DNA from: Durusdinium trenchii
Taxonomy: Eukaryota > Sar > Dinophyceae > Suessiales > Symbiodiniaceae
DNA length: 64,000 nucleotides
Direction: 5' to 3'
Assembly (NCBI GenBank): GCA_963970005.1
Contig: CAXAMN010021363.1
Coordinates: 909,427-973,426 of the forward strand
Under the pieces are notes generated by a model. That model was given only the letters and a program-made list of their open reading frames with translations, was not told the origin of the DNA and made no database searches. Positions 1 to 11,100 of the stretch are shown one piece after another. The position numbers and the translations under genes are program-made. Position 1 is the stretch's first letter; the number at the start of each line of letters is the position of its first letter.

Positions 1-435
1 GGCTAATAAGAGTGGAAGGGACTGCAAGAAATGATGTGATGTGATCCATTGAGGGCAGGAGAGGGAACAGAATGCAGCGGGCAAGCTTTGAGTTGCTTGC
101 GGGTGCCCTTTTTGAGTTGTGAAGAGGCCTAGTAGCCAGACGCAAAAGGGCACCCCATATGGGGTGGGAGTTCATGTGGAAGACTGGCATAGCAGAGGAG
201 GACGTGATAGGAAAAGAGGTGGGGAGCTCACCGTGGAAGAGAGAAGTGCGTCACTCAGCGCTCTGGAGAGAACGTGATCTCTAGATGATGGGAGATTGAA
301 GGGGACAACAACGCGACAGGAAAGAGGTCGGAAATACAGCAGGAAAGTGAGGTGCGTCACGTTCTCGTGGCTAATGAGAGTGGAAGGACGTATCTATCCG
401 TTGAGGATAGGAGAGGGAACAGAATGCAGTCCGTG
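1..435. repeat. Imperfect direct duplication, about 0.37 kb period
   Basis: Two copies of the same segment lie head to tail. The block beginning GGCTAATAAGAGTGGAAGG at 1 recurs with one change at 369. The block GAGAGGGAACAGAATGCAG at 59-77 recurs at 411-429. Each copy is followed by a hairpin with GGGTGCCC arms (separate entries). No coding sequence is supported here. The left copy starts at the window edge, so its full length is unknown. Confidence 0.75.
101..155. repeat. GGGTGCCC hairpin, copy 1
   Basis: A perfect 12-bp inverted repeat: GGGTGCCCTTTT at 101-112 pairs with AAAAGGGCACCC at 144-155 around a 31-nt loop. Related hairpins follow at 460, 719 and 965, so this is a repeated structural unit, not a single chance palindrome. 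Confidence 0.8.
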
Positions 436-459
436 ACAAGCAAGAGCAAGATGTGGCTT

Positions 460-523
460 GGGGGTGCCCTTGTGATGGTGAAGAGGGCTGTTAACTGAAT
501 TCAAAAGGGCCAAGGGCACCCCC
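460..523. repeat. GGGTGCCC hairpin, copy 2
   Basis: A perfect 13-bp inverted repeat: GGGGGTGCCCTTG at 460-472 pairs with CAAGGGCACCCCC at 511-523. The loop sequence differs from copy 1 while the arms are conserved. That pattern suggests selection for, or transposition of, the hairpin arms. Confidence 0.8.
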
Positions 524-718
524 CAGAGCTATGTCAGGGAGTTAGGCGGAAAGGGGCACGCCGTGACGGGAGTAGAGGTCACCGGGAAAGTGAGAAGTGA
601 TGTTAGGCAATCCGTGATCTTCGCAGTAGACTTCCATCGATCCGCGCTTGGTGGCACGCCGAGGTTTTGACTCCATCTACAAGACGAGAATAACAAACAG
701 CAGCCAAGCCAATTCCTT

Positions 719-788
719 GGGGGTGCCCTTTTTCAGCTTGAAAACATTTGAAAACGCCCTTGAACCACAAAGAAAAAGAACCCCCCCG
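719..788. repeat. GGGTGCCC hairpin, copy 3 (imperfect)
   Basis: The left arm GGGGGTGCCCTTTTTC at 719-734 faces a right arm GAAAAAGAACCCCCC near 772-787. The ends pair and the centre is mismatched. It is preceded by CCAATTCCTT, which also resembles the flank of copy 4 (CAATTCCTTA). Confidence 0.65.
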
Positions 789-964
789 CACTATCTGCTT
801 TCTGGTTCCTACCGCCCGTCAGCGTGGCTACCATGTCGACTTCACCCCATAACAAAGCGACCCTTTGCCCGATGTTAAACACTCACTTGATCTTGGCTGT
901 AACATCGGACCACCGTCTACAAGACAAGAATAACGAACAGCGTGCGAGCGCCCGTCAATTCCTT

Positions 965-1022
965 AGGGGTGCCCTCTCTCAGCCTGAGAACACCCTTAAG
1001 TCGAAGGAAAAGGCAAACCCCT
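965..1022. repeat. GGGTGCCC hairpin, copy 4 (decayed)
   Basis: AGGGGTGCC at 965 and GGCAAACCCCT ending near 1022 form a shorter imperfect inverted repeat. Half-sites of the same motif also occur at about 1160 (TTTGGGGTGCCC) and 2647 (AAAGGGCACCCC), and one at 27150 beside another hairpin. Confidence 0.55.
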
Positions 1023-1204
1023 CCAACCTATATCTTCCGCTCTCTATTTCCAACAGCAGTAGACATCACCGCCATGTCGACTTCCGGCGCACCAGGTTTA
1101 TGAGTCCACCTGCAAAACACGAGAAACACACCGCAGAGAAGCGCCCCTCAGTGACTTTGGGGTGCCCACTTTTTCCCGAGAGCGCCTGCGAAGGGTTCTT
1201 CGAA

Positions 1205-1500
1205 AAAAACATCTGCAGAACTACGTCTCATCTACATCTTCACATCTTCACCTCTGCGCATCCACATTCTCACCTATATCTCTGCTCATCTTCACATCTA
1301 CATTCACAACTGCCCATCTACATCTCTGCACATCTTCACACCCTCACATCGACATCTCTGCTCATCTTCATCTTCACACACCTACATCTTTGCTCATGTT
1401 CACATCTGCACCTCTACATCTCTGCTCATCTTCACATCCTCACATCTACATCTCACATCTTTACCTCTCATCTACATCTCACATCTTCACCTCTCGCTCT
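1205..1500. repeat. CATCTTCACATCTACAT low-complexity tract
   Basis: About 300 bp of degenerate repetition of CATCT(T/A)CAC/CATCTCTG on the plus strand. Open frames run through it because the unit lacks stops in some phases. I read these as products of the repeat and not as genes. A similar but more diverged tract lies at 2275-2560. Confidence 0.8.
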
Positions 1501-1557
1501 TCTTAACTTTCTCTCTTAAGGCCGGGGGCAGTGCCGCCGGACCGCCACGAAACGCAA

Positions 1558-2071
1558 CCCTCTGCGGAGATCGTGCGTGTCGAGAGCGCGAAATGCAGGC
1601 GAGGGTGCGATGTGTCCCGGTCGCGGGCAGCCCTCTGCGGAGATCGTGCGTGTCGGATGCGCGAAATGCAGGCGAGAGTGCGATTTGGTTTTGTCCGGCG
1701 CAACCCTCTGCGGAGATCGTGCGTGTGGAGGGCGCGAAATGCAGGCGAGAGTGCGATTTGTCCCGGTCCGGAGCAACCCTCTGCGGAGATCGTGCGTGTC
1801 GGACGCGCGAAATGCAGGCGAGAGTGCGATGTGTCCCGGTCCGGAGCAACCCTGTGCGGAGATCGTGCGTGTCGAGGGCGCGAAATGCAGGCGAGAGTGC
1901 GAGTTGGTTATGTCCGGCGCAACCCTCTGCGGAGATCGTGCGTGTCGAGGGTGCGAAATGCAGGCNNNNNNNNNNGCAACCCTCTGCGGAGATCGTGCGT
2001 GTCGAGGGTGCGAAATGCAGGCGAGAGTGCGAGTTGGTTGTGTCCGGCGCAACCCTCTGCGGAGATCGTGA
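1558..2071. repeat. 73-bp satellite array, about 7 copies
   Basis: The anchor CCCTCTGCGGAGATCGTGCG starts at 1558, 1631, 1704, 1777, 1850 (one base changed), 1923 and 2053, with another at 1980 beside the N run. The spacing is exactly 73 bp apart from the gap-distorted step. Units differ by point changes, for example TTTGGTTTTGTCCGG against ATGTGTCCCGGTC. As 73 is not a multiple of three, open frames cycle through phases; the 120-240-residue ORFs here on both strands are repeat artefacts. Confidence 0.93.
1966..1975. other. Assembly gap (10 N)
   Basis: Ten N bases interrupt the 73-bp satellite. The step across them (1923 to 1980) is 57 bp, not 73, so the array was collapsed or joined arbitrarily. 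The true copy number may be much larger. Confidence 0.99.
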
Positions 2072-3261
2072 CGTTAATATGTGTCTACTTCACCTGCATG
2101 ACAAACGATGTGCAGTTGGAACGCACGAGTCACTTGTCATGATCGAAACGTCGTTTGCTCTCAGGTCGCAGTGTTGGCGGCAACTTCAGTGTGAAATGTA
2201 CGTTCTTCAGTTCTATTTGAACTTCTTCAGCGTTGTACTTGCACAGCTAAGGTTGACGTTGCGCTGCCGTTGCGTCGACGCATCTCCGTCTACATCCCCT
2301 CACCTCTCTACATTTACATCTTGACACGCTCGCATCCCCAGATCTACCTCTCCACCTCACCACACACATCTATATCACATCTGTACATCCACACTGTCGC
2401 TCCTGGACTTCTGTCCGGTCTTTCTTTCTTTCTTTCTACATATCGTTCTCTCGCCTTTGTACATTTACATCTTCGCACGCTCACATCAACGAACCTACCT
2501 CCCCACCTCCACACATCTACAGATCCATATCGCACCTGCACATCCACACTGTCACTTTTCGACAGTGCTGGACAATCACATGTCTCGCTCTCGGGCCACC
2601 CGTCGTCTAGTTCTCTTCAAAACGCTCCTTCATCCAAAAGAAAAAGGGCACCCCAGCCCCACACTTGTGACTGAGGGCCGGTCATATCGGCCCCGACTTA
2701 TGCCTCCCAGCGCTTCCCATCCGCTTTCGTGTTCACCCCCGTGACCATATTGATCTTTTCTTACGGAGGCTGGCTTTCGTCCCCCCTTCTCAGGTATGTC
2801 TATATATATATATATATTGTAATTTTGTTGAACTCACAATTGTTGACCTTTTCCCGGGCCGGTGACCACTGATGAGAAATGACATGGTTGTTGGATGTGT
2901 TTGGGGCCGGGGAATGGGCTGAGGACGGCTTATATATTTACGTTTTTTGGGGGGCTGGCGTTCGATTTGTGATTCATGTTTTGGTTCAATCTGTGTTTCC
3001 GTTTGACTCGCGGTTCATCTATGTGCATCAAGAGCAGAGTCGGTCAGGTTTCTTTCACTGTATATTGTCAATCACCCTGGACCTAGTCCTGGACCGCGAT
3101 ATCTATGGAAATTTGCCATGTCATTCAGTCACTTCATCCTGTGGTGACGTGCGCGCGACTACGCTTTCAGTTTTCCACAAGGGCAGGATGTGTTGCCCTG
3201 GCCGACCGAGCGACCTTGGCCGTCCGTCTCGGACTCTCGTCCGTCTCAAAATCAGGATCCG
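2072..3261. other. Intergenic region upstream of the IWS1-like gene
   Basis: This holds a second CATC/ACATCT-rich low-complexity tract (2275-2560), a half-site of the GGGTGCCC hairpin family near 2647, and an AT dinucleotide run near 2800-2816. I see no convincing coding exon. The promoter of the downstream gene should lie here, but no TATA-type or other element can be assigned by eye. Confidence 0.5.
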
Positions 3262-6037
3262 ATGGCCGACCTTTTTGGCCCAGACGCGTTGGACGAGGAA
3301 GAGCAACGAAAGAAGGACAAGAAGGTGGCGACCCCCTTGGTCTTTACATCGTGAACTTATGTATATATGTGATATGAATTGATATGATGTGATATGACAC
3401 TGGTCCGGAAGATTCTCCGAGTTATTGCATATACATCAATTACATCAATGCCGATATTTGTATGCACGGTGTGCTTGCCCGAGAGTCCTCTAGCAATAAA
3501 CTGAAGTTCCAATTGGTTTGGTGAGGATTTAAACGCACCCCTGGCCTTGATGAGGCGAAAGATAGCCACGGCCAGTCATTCACGAATGGGACTGGGAAGT
3601 GGGCACCATAGAATGCTTGGAGAGTGATAATGCTAGCATCATTGCTAGCATCCTGGAGGCAAAGAAGAAGGAGAAGAAGGATAAGAAAGGGAAACGCAAA
3701 GCCAAAGAGCTTTCCGACATTACTCCGGACGATCCGATGGACGACGGAGTTGGAGGTGTCGTGGAGCAAGAGGACAGGTGTCATTGCACTAACAAGGGTC
3801 CCACTTTCCTTGCACGAAGATGCGCAGGAAATTCCTACACATCTTCATGCAAGGAAAATTGGGACCCTTGTTCTTTTTTAAATCCCTGTGCAATTGCTAA
3901 GCCTAGCTCGTGCTAGCTGTTCACTTTCCCTTGTTTGGCAACTACGAGTGAAGGCCACAGAAACCCCTGCCCGGTTTTGCAGGAATTTGATCTCTTCAAC
4001 GAGTTTGGTATTGACATGCAGGGCGAATCACCCGGCAGTACTGGGAAGGTTGCGACGCCAATTCGGAGGCCTGATGGGTGACTCTGAGGTCTAATTCTGG
4101 CCGTGATACACTCGTATTATTTCATGTGCTTTTATGCAGAACACCCGAAGAGCTAGACCAAGTCTCGAAGTCTACCAGCTAACTGTTTCATCATGTTTGA
4201 TATTTGTGTGTGTGCCTCTCTCTCTCTCTCGTTCGTTCTCTCTCAGGGTTGCGCAGATCACGAAAGCTAGCACCAGCTAGCTGGAGTTGTCCTTGCTTTA
4301 GCAAGTGAGGGGCTGGAATCCTCGGGATCGCCGCATCACGTGAAAACTTCATATGTAGGGGGGGGCCCCCCCCCCGTGGGTTCAACTCTCCCCTCGGACG
4401 CCTCTGGGACACCTCTCGAGCATCTCTTATGGCATTCACTTTGGCTTAACTCCTCCAGGATACGGTGCAACAGATTCAACAAGCTCACATGTTCATGACA
4501 TCGACATCGATAGAAGAAACCAAACAAATCATGCAAGCAGCTTTGTTTTGCCTCTGGGACACCTCTTGGGCACCTCTTATGGCATCCACACTGGTTCAAC
4601 TCCTCCGTGGAGGTTTTGGGATAGGGTGCAACAGATTCAACAAGCTCACAGGTTCGTGAACACATCGGATGCATCGAACAGTGTGGCAAAGTCCAGCCAC
4701 GCTTCCTTAATTATCGGGGACTTCAATTCTAAGGTTGGCTGTGTCATTGCTGTTTGTGTGTCTTACATGTTCACAACGTTTTACCTCATGAGCATTTGCC
4801 TCACTCCGCTTGATGTCCCACCAGTCCGGATGCACCCCTGCTAGCTTTCGTCACCTACCCTCGGCCTCAAGTGATGATGAAACGTGATTGGTCAAAAGCT
4901 TTCCTTGTCCCGTGCCATCAGGTCAACGAGTCCACATAGGCGGCGGAGAAAGAAAATGCAGGACGCATCAACACCTGACGCTTGGAAGCATCAGAGGAGC
5001 ACCCAATCCGCCCAATCCCAGTTTCTTTTACTTATTTCATCTTATTTCACAATTCACCCTGGCCGCCTAAGGCAGAAGAGCAGGTGGATCTTACCACAAT
5101 GTGGAACAGGGTCATGGAATCCATCAAGCCACGCAGGGGTGTCTTGGCAAGACGGATTGGTCGCTTGCGTGCCAAAGCTGATGCAAACCGAAAAAGACCG
5201 CGAGGCTGCCAGGGCATGAACAAAAGAATGCCATCGAATTAATGTTTCTTTTTGTTTGCCAAAGTTGACTTGGAGCAACAAGGTCTCGTCATCAAAGATG
5301 AAGATGCCCATGCGCATGTCGACAATGTCGTGAAGCGAATGGAAGCAGCAGCTGCTGCAGATTTAGAGGAATACCGAGCAGGTCGGCCTATGGTCAAGAA
5401 GCTGGAGTTCCTGCCCGAAGCCGTCGACGTGATGGAAAAATACCAATTTGCACATGCCTTCATCGCCTACGGAGGTTGTCGAGTCCTAGCCCTTTGGTTG
5501 CAGAATTTGCCCTCTGGAGCTTTGCCCTCGGTCCACTTGCGTTCGGCTTTGTTGCGCTGCATGGAGCGATTGCCCATCACCAAAGAGGATCTGAGGAAAG
5601 CCGGTGAGCCGCTGTTGGGCCGCATCGTTGCGCAGCTCCAGACGCACCCGGAGGAGACCATGACGAATCGCAAGCGTGCACAAGGCCTCGTGCAGCGCTG
5701 GCTCCGTCAGATTATGGCGCCAGAGTCGGATAGCCTGGATGATATGGGTGAGAAGGTGGGCACAATCCCGAGACCACCTGCCGAGACAGAAGAGAGTGTC
5801 GCAAAGTTAGAGGAGGAAAGTGCAAAGCGATTGCATCCAAGCATTCCAGTGATTCAAGCCAAAGACTATGTGATTCAACCTGTCTCTACTGCAATGCCGA
5901 TCATTCGGGAGAAGCTGTCCATGGAAACCTACAAAGGAAAGCTCAATGAAGTTCTGAAATTCATGGCACGACCAAACAAGCGGTCATGGAAGCCCTTTTC
6001 GGTGTCTGTGGCTGGTCGGGAGCTAAATGCTGAATGA
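3262..6037 (+). CDS. IWS1: IWS1/SPN1-like transcription elongation factor, multi-exon
   Basis: IWS1 binds RNA polymerase II and SPT6 and acts in elongation and mRNA export in the nucleus. The last exon (about 5260-6037) is decisive. It carries a TFIIS-N/LW-type helical bundle: IKKL-like VKKLEFLPEAV, then ALWLQNLPSGALPSVHLR, LPITKEDLRKAGEPL, HPEET..NRKRAQGLVQRWLRQIM, matching the family's WL-PLPDGSLP and N..A..LI..W.RPI pattern. The probable start is ATG 3262 (MADLFGPDALDEEEQ), with a donor at 3325. Lysine-rich exon 2 (about 3659-3777), exon 3 near 3982 (EFDLFNEFGIDMQG) and an exon near 5071 (TMWNRVMESIK) give the charged N-terminus typical of the family. The internal junctions are not settled. 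Stop is at 6035-6037. Confidence 0.82.
4259..4393 (+). repeat. Dispersed repeat with B-box-like motif, copy 1
   Basis: A 135-bp segment begins CACGAAAGCTAGC, contains CTTGCTTTAGCAAG and a homopolymer G/C run, and ends GGGTTCAACTC. It is found again at 56815-56942. The GGTTCAACTC end resembles the internal B box of RNA polymerase III promoters (GGTTCGANTCC), and TAGCAAGTGAGG resembles an A box. A tRNA-derived SINE is possible but unproved. It sits in an intron of the IWS1-like gene. Confidence 0.7.
4401..4655. repeat. 150-bp tandem duplication inside an intron
   Basis: CCTCTGGGACACCTCT starts at 4401 and again at 4551. Both are followed by TTATGGCAT, an AACTCCTCC block and GTGCAACAGATTCAACAAG. 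The two copies are about 150 bp apart and differ at scattered positions. The duplication directly follows the dispersed repeat ending at 4393. Confidence 0.8.
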
Positions 6038-8181
6038 GCCTTCCTCTCGCACTTCGCAGCTGCGATGAAAAGGCCTTGAGATAAGATGTCGGATCCGTAT
6101 GTTGAAGGTCTTTGCGTTGAAGCATTGCCAAGTATACTGCAAGTGTGTCGCTTCCGGTGTTTGTAATCAAGGGCTGCCGTCTCATCATGAAACTGTCCAA
6201 GTAACATCAAGTAACTATCCTATCCATTGTTGCGAGCTTTCTCACGTCAGACTCAAGCCTGTCCAAGTCTCAGCTTAGGAGAAGACTGCAGATTTGGCTG
6301 ACAACTCGGTCTTGGTCATTTCGATGAGGCACACGGATTATTTCTTACATTATCTTTGACTGAACAGACTTCCCCGATGACTGGAGGGAGATCACGTCTT
6401 CAGACGTTCCCGAGGAGGTCACGGAAAAGGCACACGTGGTACGAGTACACAGTGCATGGTTGATTTTAGAAGTCTGAGAGGATGGCATTGAAGCCACTCG
6501 CGCACTCCAAAATCTCAGATGCCAGACCGGCAGACCTCGTGCCAACTTGCAGGAGCCAAGTGCGAGCCAAGGGCCGGAAACGACGGGAGAGAAGCCTTTG
6601 GAGGCCTGCGATCCAAGGCAGCAGGCGGCACTTTTGCCGCTAAGCATGGCTAAGCTCTAGAAGCATTGAGATGGGGATGGTGGAAGTACTCCAGGACGGC
6701 CTACTCCAAATTGTATCATAGGCAGCCTAAAACTCAACACGTTGCAGCGATACTTCAGTCGATACTTCTCGGAATTATATTCATGCAGTCAGAAGCTTTC
6801 AGAACAAAAGTGCCTACATCTCAACGGCGTTCGTTTTGCCTGAATAAAGGGCTTGTATGCCAGTGGCCATCAGCCGGCTGCCGGATTTGTACAGCACCCA
6901 ATATATAGTAGGCACATGTCAGCAGATAAACTGCAAATAAACATCAATAAAGATACAGAATCAAGCCAACACCAATTTGCCAAGACAGGCGAACCCGCGC
7001 GAATTTGTTGTCTATTTCTTCCGACATTTTGCCAGACAGCTCCATCCATGCCAAACCTAGAGGCAGTGAGAGCTGCGCACCTTTGACTGACAAGAGCCAG
7101 TTGCACAACGCAATTTGAAGCAATTTGCTCGTTGTGAATGGCCTAGCCAAGCATCATTGTTGGTTTACCTGTTGTATTGCGGCACTATGTCAGACAGTTC
7201 TGTGTGCTCAGGAGCTTTGGACTTTTTCATTTTTTTTCCAATACACATTTCTTAGCGGCCCACCGCTAGCTGAGGTATGCACAAAGGGCGGTCTCTGCAG
7301 CCCCGCCTTTGACGAAAGCAGAGCGGCAATCGATCAGCCGGAGACGTCAGAGCAATTTCGTATCCGGAGGCATCCAGTTGGTTGCTGCTTGTTGTCGATC
7401 ATTGGATCTCATTGGAAAACCATCATTCGGAATGCTTGGACGGGGTTGGCTTGCGCGCCAGCTGAGCCGCTCATGGCTCACGCATCGGAGCACAGTTTGG
7501 ATGAAGTGTATGTATATATATATATAATATATATTATGTTTGTGTGTGTGTTTGTTTTTTGGCACATTCTATTCCTGTGGTGCATGAAAAGATGAAAACG
7601 GTCGCATGCGCCATGGAGAAGCAAGCTGACATGATACGTAGCATTTTACCAGATTCGTAGTCCATTATGAGTCCGTACATGTCAGTACCATACCTGCCGT
7701 CAAAAACACATCCGGTAAACATATGTCCAGCTTCATTCTCATGGAGGCTCGGCTTTGTTCAGAAATGGTTGTGGAGAATCTAAGGCGAAGAATTGCTGAA
7801 ATCTTGGGAGGCTTATGAGGAGAACTTTGGTTCCTTGCATTTCCGCATCAGTGGACAGCAGTTTGAGCCACAACTTATGTCTCCGATGGTGAATGACCTA
7901 AATATTTTTGACCTCGTTACACAGCGCCCCCAAGCTTTGCAAACGCCCCCAGGTTTCATGACACACTGGATCGTCATTGGATGTCACGGGAGGAGCGCGG
8001 CGATTTGCTGCGATCTCGCTCCAATTTGCCAGCTGCAGAGGCCAGCAACTTTGGGGTGAAATTTCTCCAATCTATATTAAAGTCTCGTCACTAGCACGTG
8101 CCAGCGAAGGCACTCCAAATGCCATACTGTCAGAAATGACTGCCTGTCGTAAGAAGACCGATGATCGATGGATCCTGTGAG
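6038..8181. other. Intergenic/5' unassigned region before the helicase exons
   Basis: No recognisable protein is visible on either strand. A TA/GT microsatellite lies at about 7509-7556. The helicase must have further 5' exons, since the first one recognised (8182) already encodes the segment just before the core, so its N-terminal exons may be hidden here. Short ORFs of 60-150 residues are not supported by any motif. Confidence 0.4.
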
Positions 8182-11100
8182 GTGCGAGCTCCGTTCTTGG
8201 AAGCTTTGGCTGCGCATCAAGTGGCATCTTCTGTGCAAGCAGCCAAAGAACCCCCAAGGAAACAGACAAGAGGAACCAACAACTGTGTAGGTCGGAAGCC
8301 CTCACCTTATCCAAGGAAGATGTGGATTATTTTGGCTGTCCCAGCGTGATGAATCAGTTTTCTGATCCCCGTTGCTATCGGCTAGCTAAAATGAGTGTGG
8401 TCGACCACGGAAAACCCATTTTACTAGACTCCATGTGAGTGCAAACCACTCGGACCTTTTCTCTTGAGCCAAACATCGCCAAGTTAATGGCTTGTCTCGA
8501 AGGGGCCTTTGAAAGTGGTTGGTACACTTCTTGGTTTGTGCGACCTGGTTCCGACTCGCACTCCCCCCGGACCTGTCAGGTCGTTCCGGTCAAAAACTCA
8601 CATGTCCCTAGGCCCTCTTCGCACCAGGAACAGCGAGTAGCCGATCCAGCTTCCTGGTCCTGAGATTTCGCTCCGGTGCCAGTCGAACATAGGGAAGATC
8701 GGCACCTGCGCAGTCTCTTGAGCCCGTGGTGCTACCGGAGTCTGCTTTGGCGTTGCCGCCGTCCTCTTCAAGGCTGGTGCCATGCTCGTGCTCGGCTCCA
8801 AAGACTGTGCTCTTCGAGGTGGCGCTGACCTCGCTCGATGCTCTGCCAGCATCTCATCCAGCTGCTCATCCGCGCTCCTGCGCGCCTTCGACGCTGCACG
8901 GCGACGGTCCATGGCGGCCATCGACCAGTCCTCGACTGGGTGGACTTCCCGCGTCCGGATTTGGGCTCATAACCCATGTGAGTGCAAACCACTCTCTTGA
9001 GCCAAACATCGCCAAGTTAATGGCTTGTCTCGGAGGGGCCTTTGAAGTGCTTGCTGCTTGGTACACTTCGTTTGTGCGACCTGGTTTCCGACTCGCAGAC
9101 TCATTTAGTTTAAGGGTATCTAAAGTGGGTCTTGTATGAAATTGTTGGCAGCGACAGGTTTGCAAACGTGTCAAATTAGCCAGTTGTTTTAGATGACATT
9201 GTGAGAACGCTGTTTTTTTTTTCACACGTGTCAGACCTTTTCAGATTAAAGGACTTGTGCAGACCTTTGGTGTGTGAAAGTCATTTCGTTTGTATACAGT
9301 AACCATTTTCTGGATTAAATCAGGGGGTGAACTTCTATAGTCGGTAGCAGCGGGGATATTTTCTGTGTTTTTGAGGTCGTTGTGGCTGGAGAGACAGGCT
9401 CTGGCAAGACCACCCAATGCCCTAACTTCATTTTGGAGGCTTGTAGTTGCTGGAGTGCTTGACATTGCCCAACTCAGCACAGGTTCACTCACAGCTTCAG
9501 CAAAGCATGGATGTGACATGATGTGACAGCGTCTTCACAATCATTGTCATTGTGTGAGTGTGCTTTTTGGGTTCCATGCGATCTTGTGATTCTAGAAAGG
9601 CCGGAAAGGGACAAGCGGCACAACACATCAAATTCAAATCAACGGGAACGGGCAGGAGTGGGAAAAGCCTTTGAGTGCATGATGTGAGGCAGCATCTGCA
9701 ACAGGAAGAGGTGGGGACGTGTCAATTATTTGCACCCAGCGCCTCGGCTGCACTGACTGTGGGCACACAAACACACATATTACTGTAGATCATATTAGGT
9801 TCCACTCAACACCTGAGGCCTTGGACTCCCATCATTCCTTCGTTGTCGCACAAAGCTCGGGCCGACCCGCCAACACTCCCTGGGCACCCACCATTCGGTC
9901 CAACCATCAGACCCCGTGTCGCACACCATGCGTGCGCAGCGTGCGCAGAGTTGCCGTTCTCCCCGAACGGGTTCCAGTTGTGTTTCCGCGCATGGCGAGG
10001 GAGGCATTGAGGCCATGCACATTGCACAGCCCTCCACAGCCCTGCTCCGACCCAGATGGTGTGCTGTTTGCGTCGTTGGTTTTGGCCGGCCGCCACTGCA
10101 CGGCCAAGGCCTCGGAAGGTAGTTCTTCTCTCATAGTAGCTTCTTGCTCCTAGTAGCGATGCCCTTTGCTCCTAGTAGCTTAGTTCTTCTCTCAATTTCA
10201 TAAGTCTCACCGTTTCGTTTTCTCCACGCACTCCAGTGGCACAGGACCTTGATGCTGTTGCTGGTGCTGCAGCCAGTCATGTCTCCCCTTCCGCCCGCCT
10301 GCTAAACTGCCACGGGTCGCACAATCATTGATGCCGACACTGGCCTCTTGGATTCAGCAATCACTTCTCCTTTCTTCCAGGCAAGCTGGCCTTAAGTGCG
10401 CAGATTGCATCTTCCACGGCTGCGGAAGTACCAAGGCGAACTTCACGAATCTAATTAAGAGTGCCGGGGGGCGGGGCTTCGCTGGCAGAGCGGCGCTGGG
10501 CAAAATGGAGTATCATGTCCCGAGCTTTGCTGTGCTCACTTCACTCCAAGATTTTGCCTTTTCGCAACTTTGCAATGTTCCACATTTTGAGTTGCCTGAT
10601 CAAGCTTTGAAGTGCGCAATTTGGTCTTTGACTTGCGTGCCGTTCATGATTGCAATGTTATGGATTCTGAAGTTGCCCAGGTGTGTTGCGCGCACTCCGC
10701 AGGCGTGTGGTGCAAATCGACAGCCGCGCTCCTTGCCTTCCAGGCTGCTGTCCTCAAATTTTGCGCGAATGATCCTATCACGTTGACAGATGTAGGCGCC
10801 CACATATCCGCTCCGAAAGGCCCTTTGCATCTCCAGGCCAGTCGCAGGACTTGGCTGACATAAGAAGGACCAGAAGAGGATTTATAGACGATCTATAAAT
10901 GCGACAAGTGGTTTTGGTCAGATAGTCCACTCAACCTCTGTTGGTAGGTTAGACGTCATTCGTGAAGGTCGCCGCCTGCCAATCAACACTCTCGAAACTC
11001 ATCGCCTTTGTCGCCTCTTTGCGTGCCTGGAAGCATTGAATGTGCCGTTGGCCGTTGGCTTTTTTGATTCCAAAGCAATCGGCACCCCTCATGGCAGGAG

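Noticed and set aside
1487..2324. Six overlapping ORFs of 66-243 codons on both strands
   Set aside because: They are readings of the stop-poor 73-bp satellite in different phases, and some contain the N run. No gene is needed to explain them.
4690..4740. SLIIGDFNSKVG, resembling the GDFN motif of LINE endonucleases
   Set aside because: Only about a dozen residues match, with no other endonuclease or reverse transcriptase motif nearby. It lies in an intron of the IWS1-like gene and may be chance or a tiny relic.
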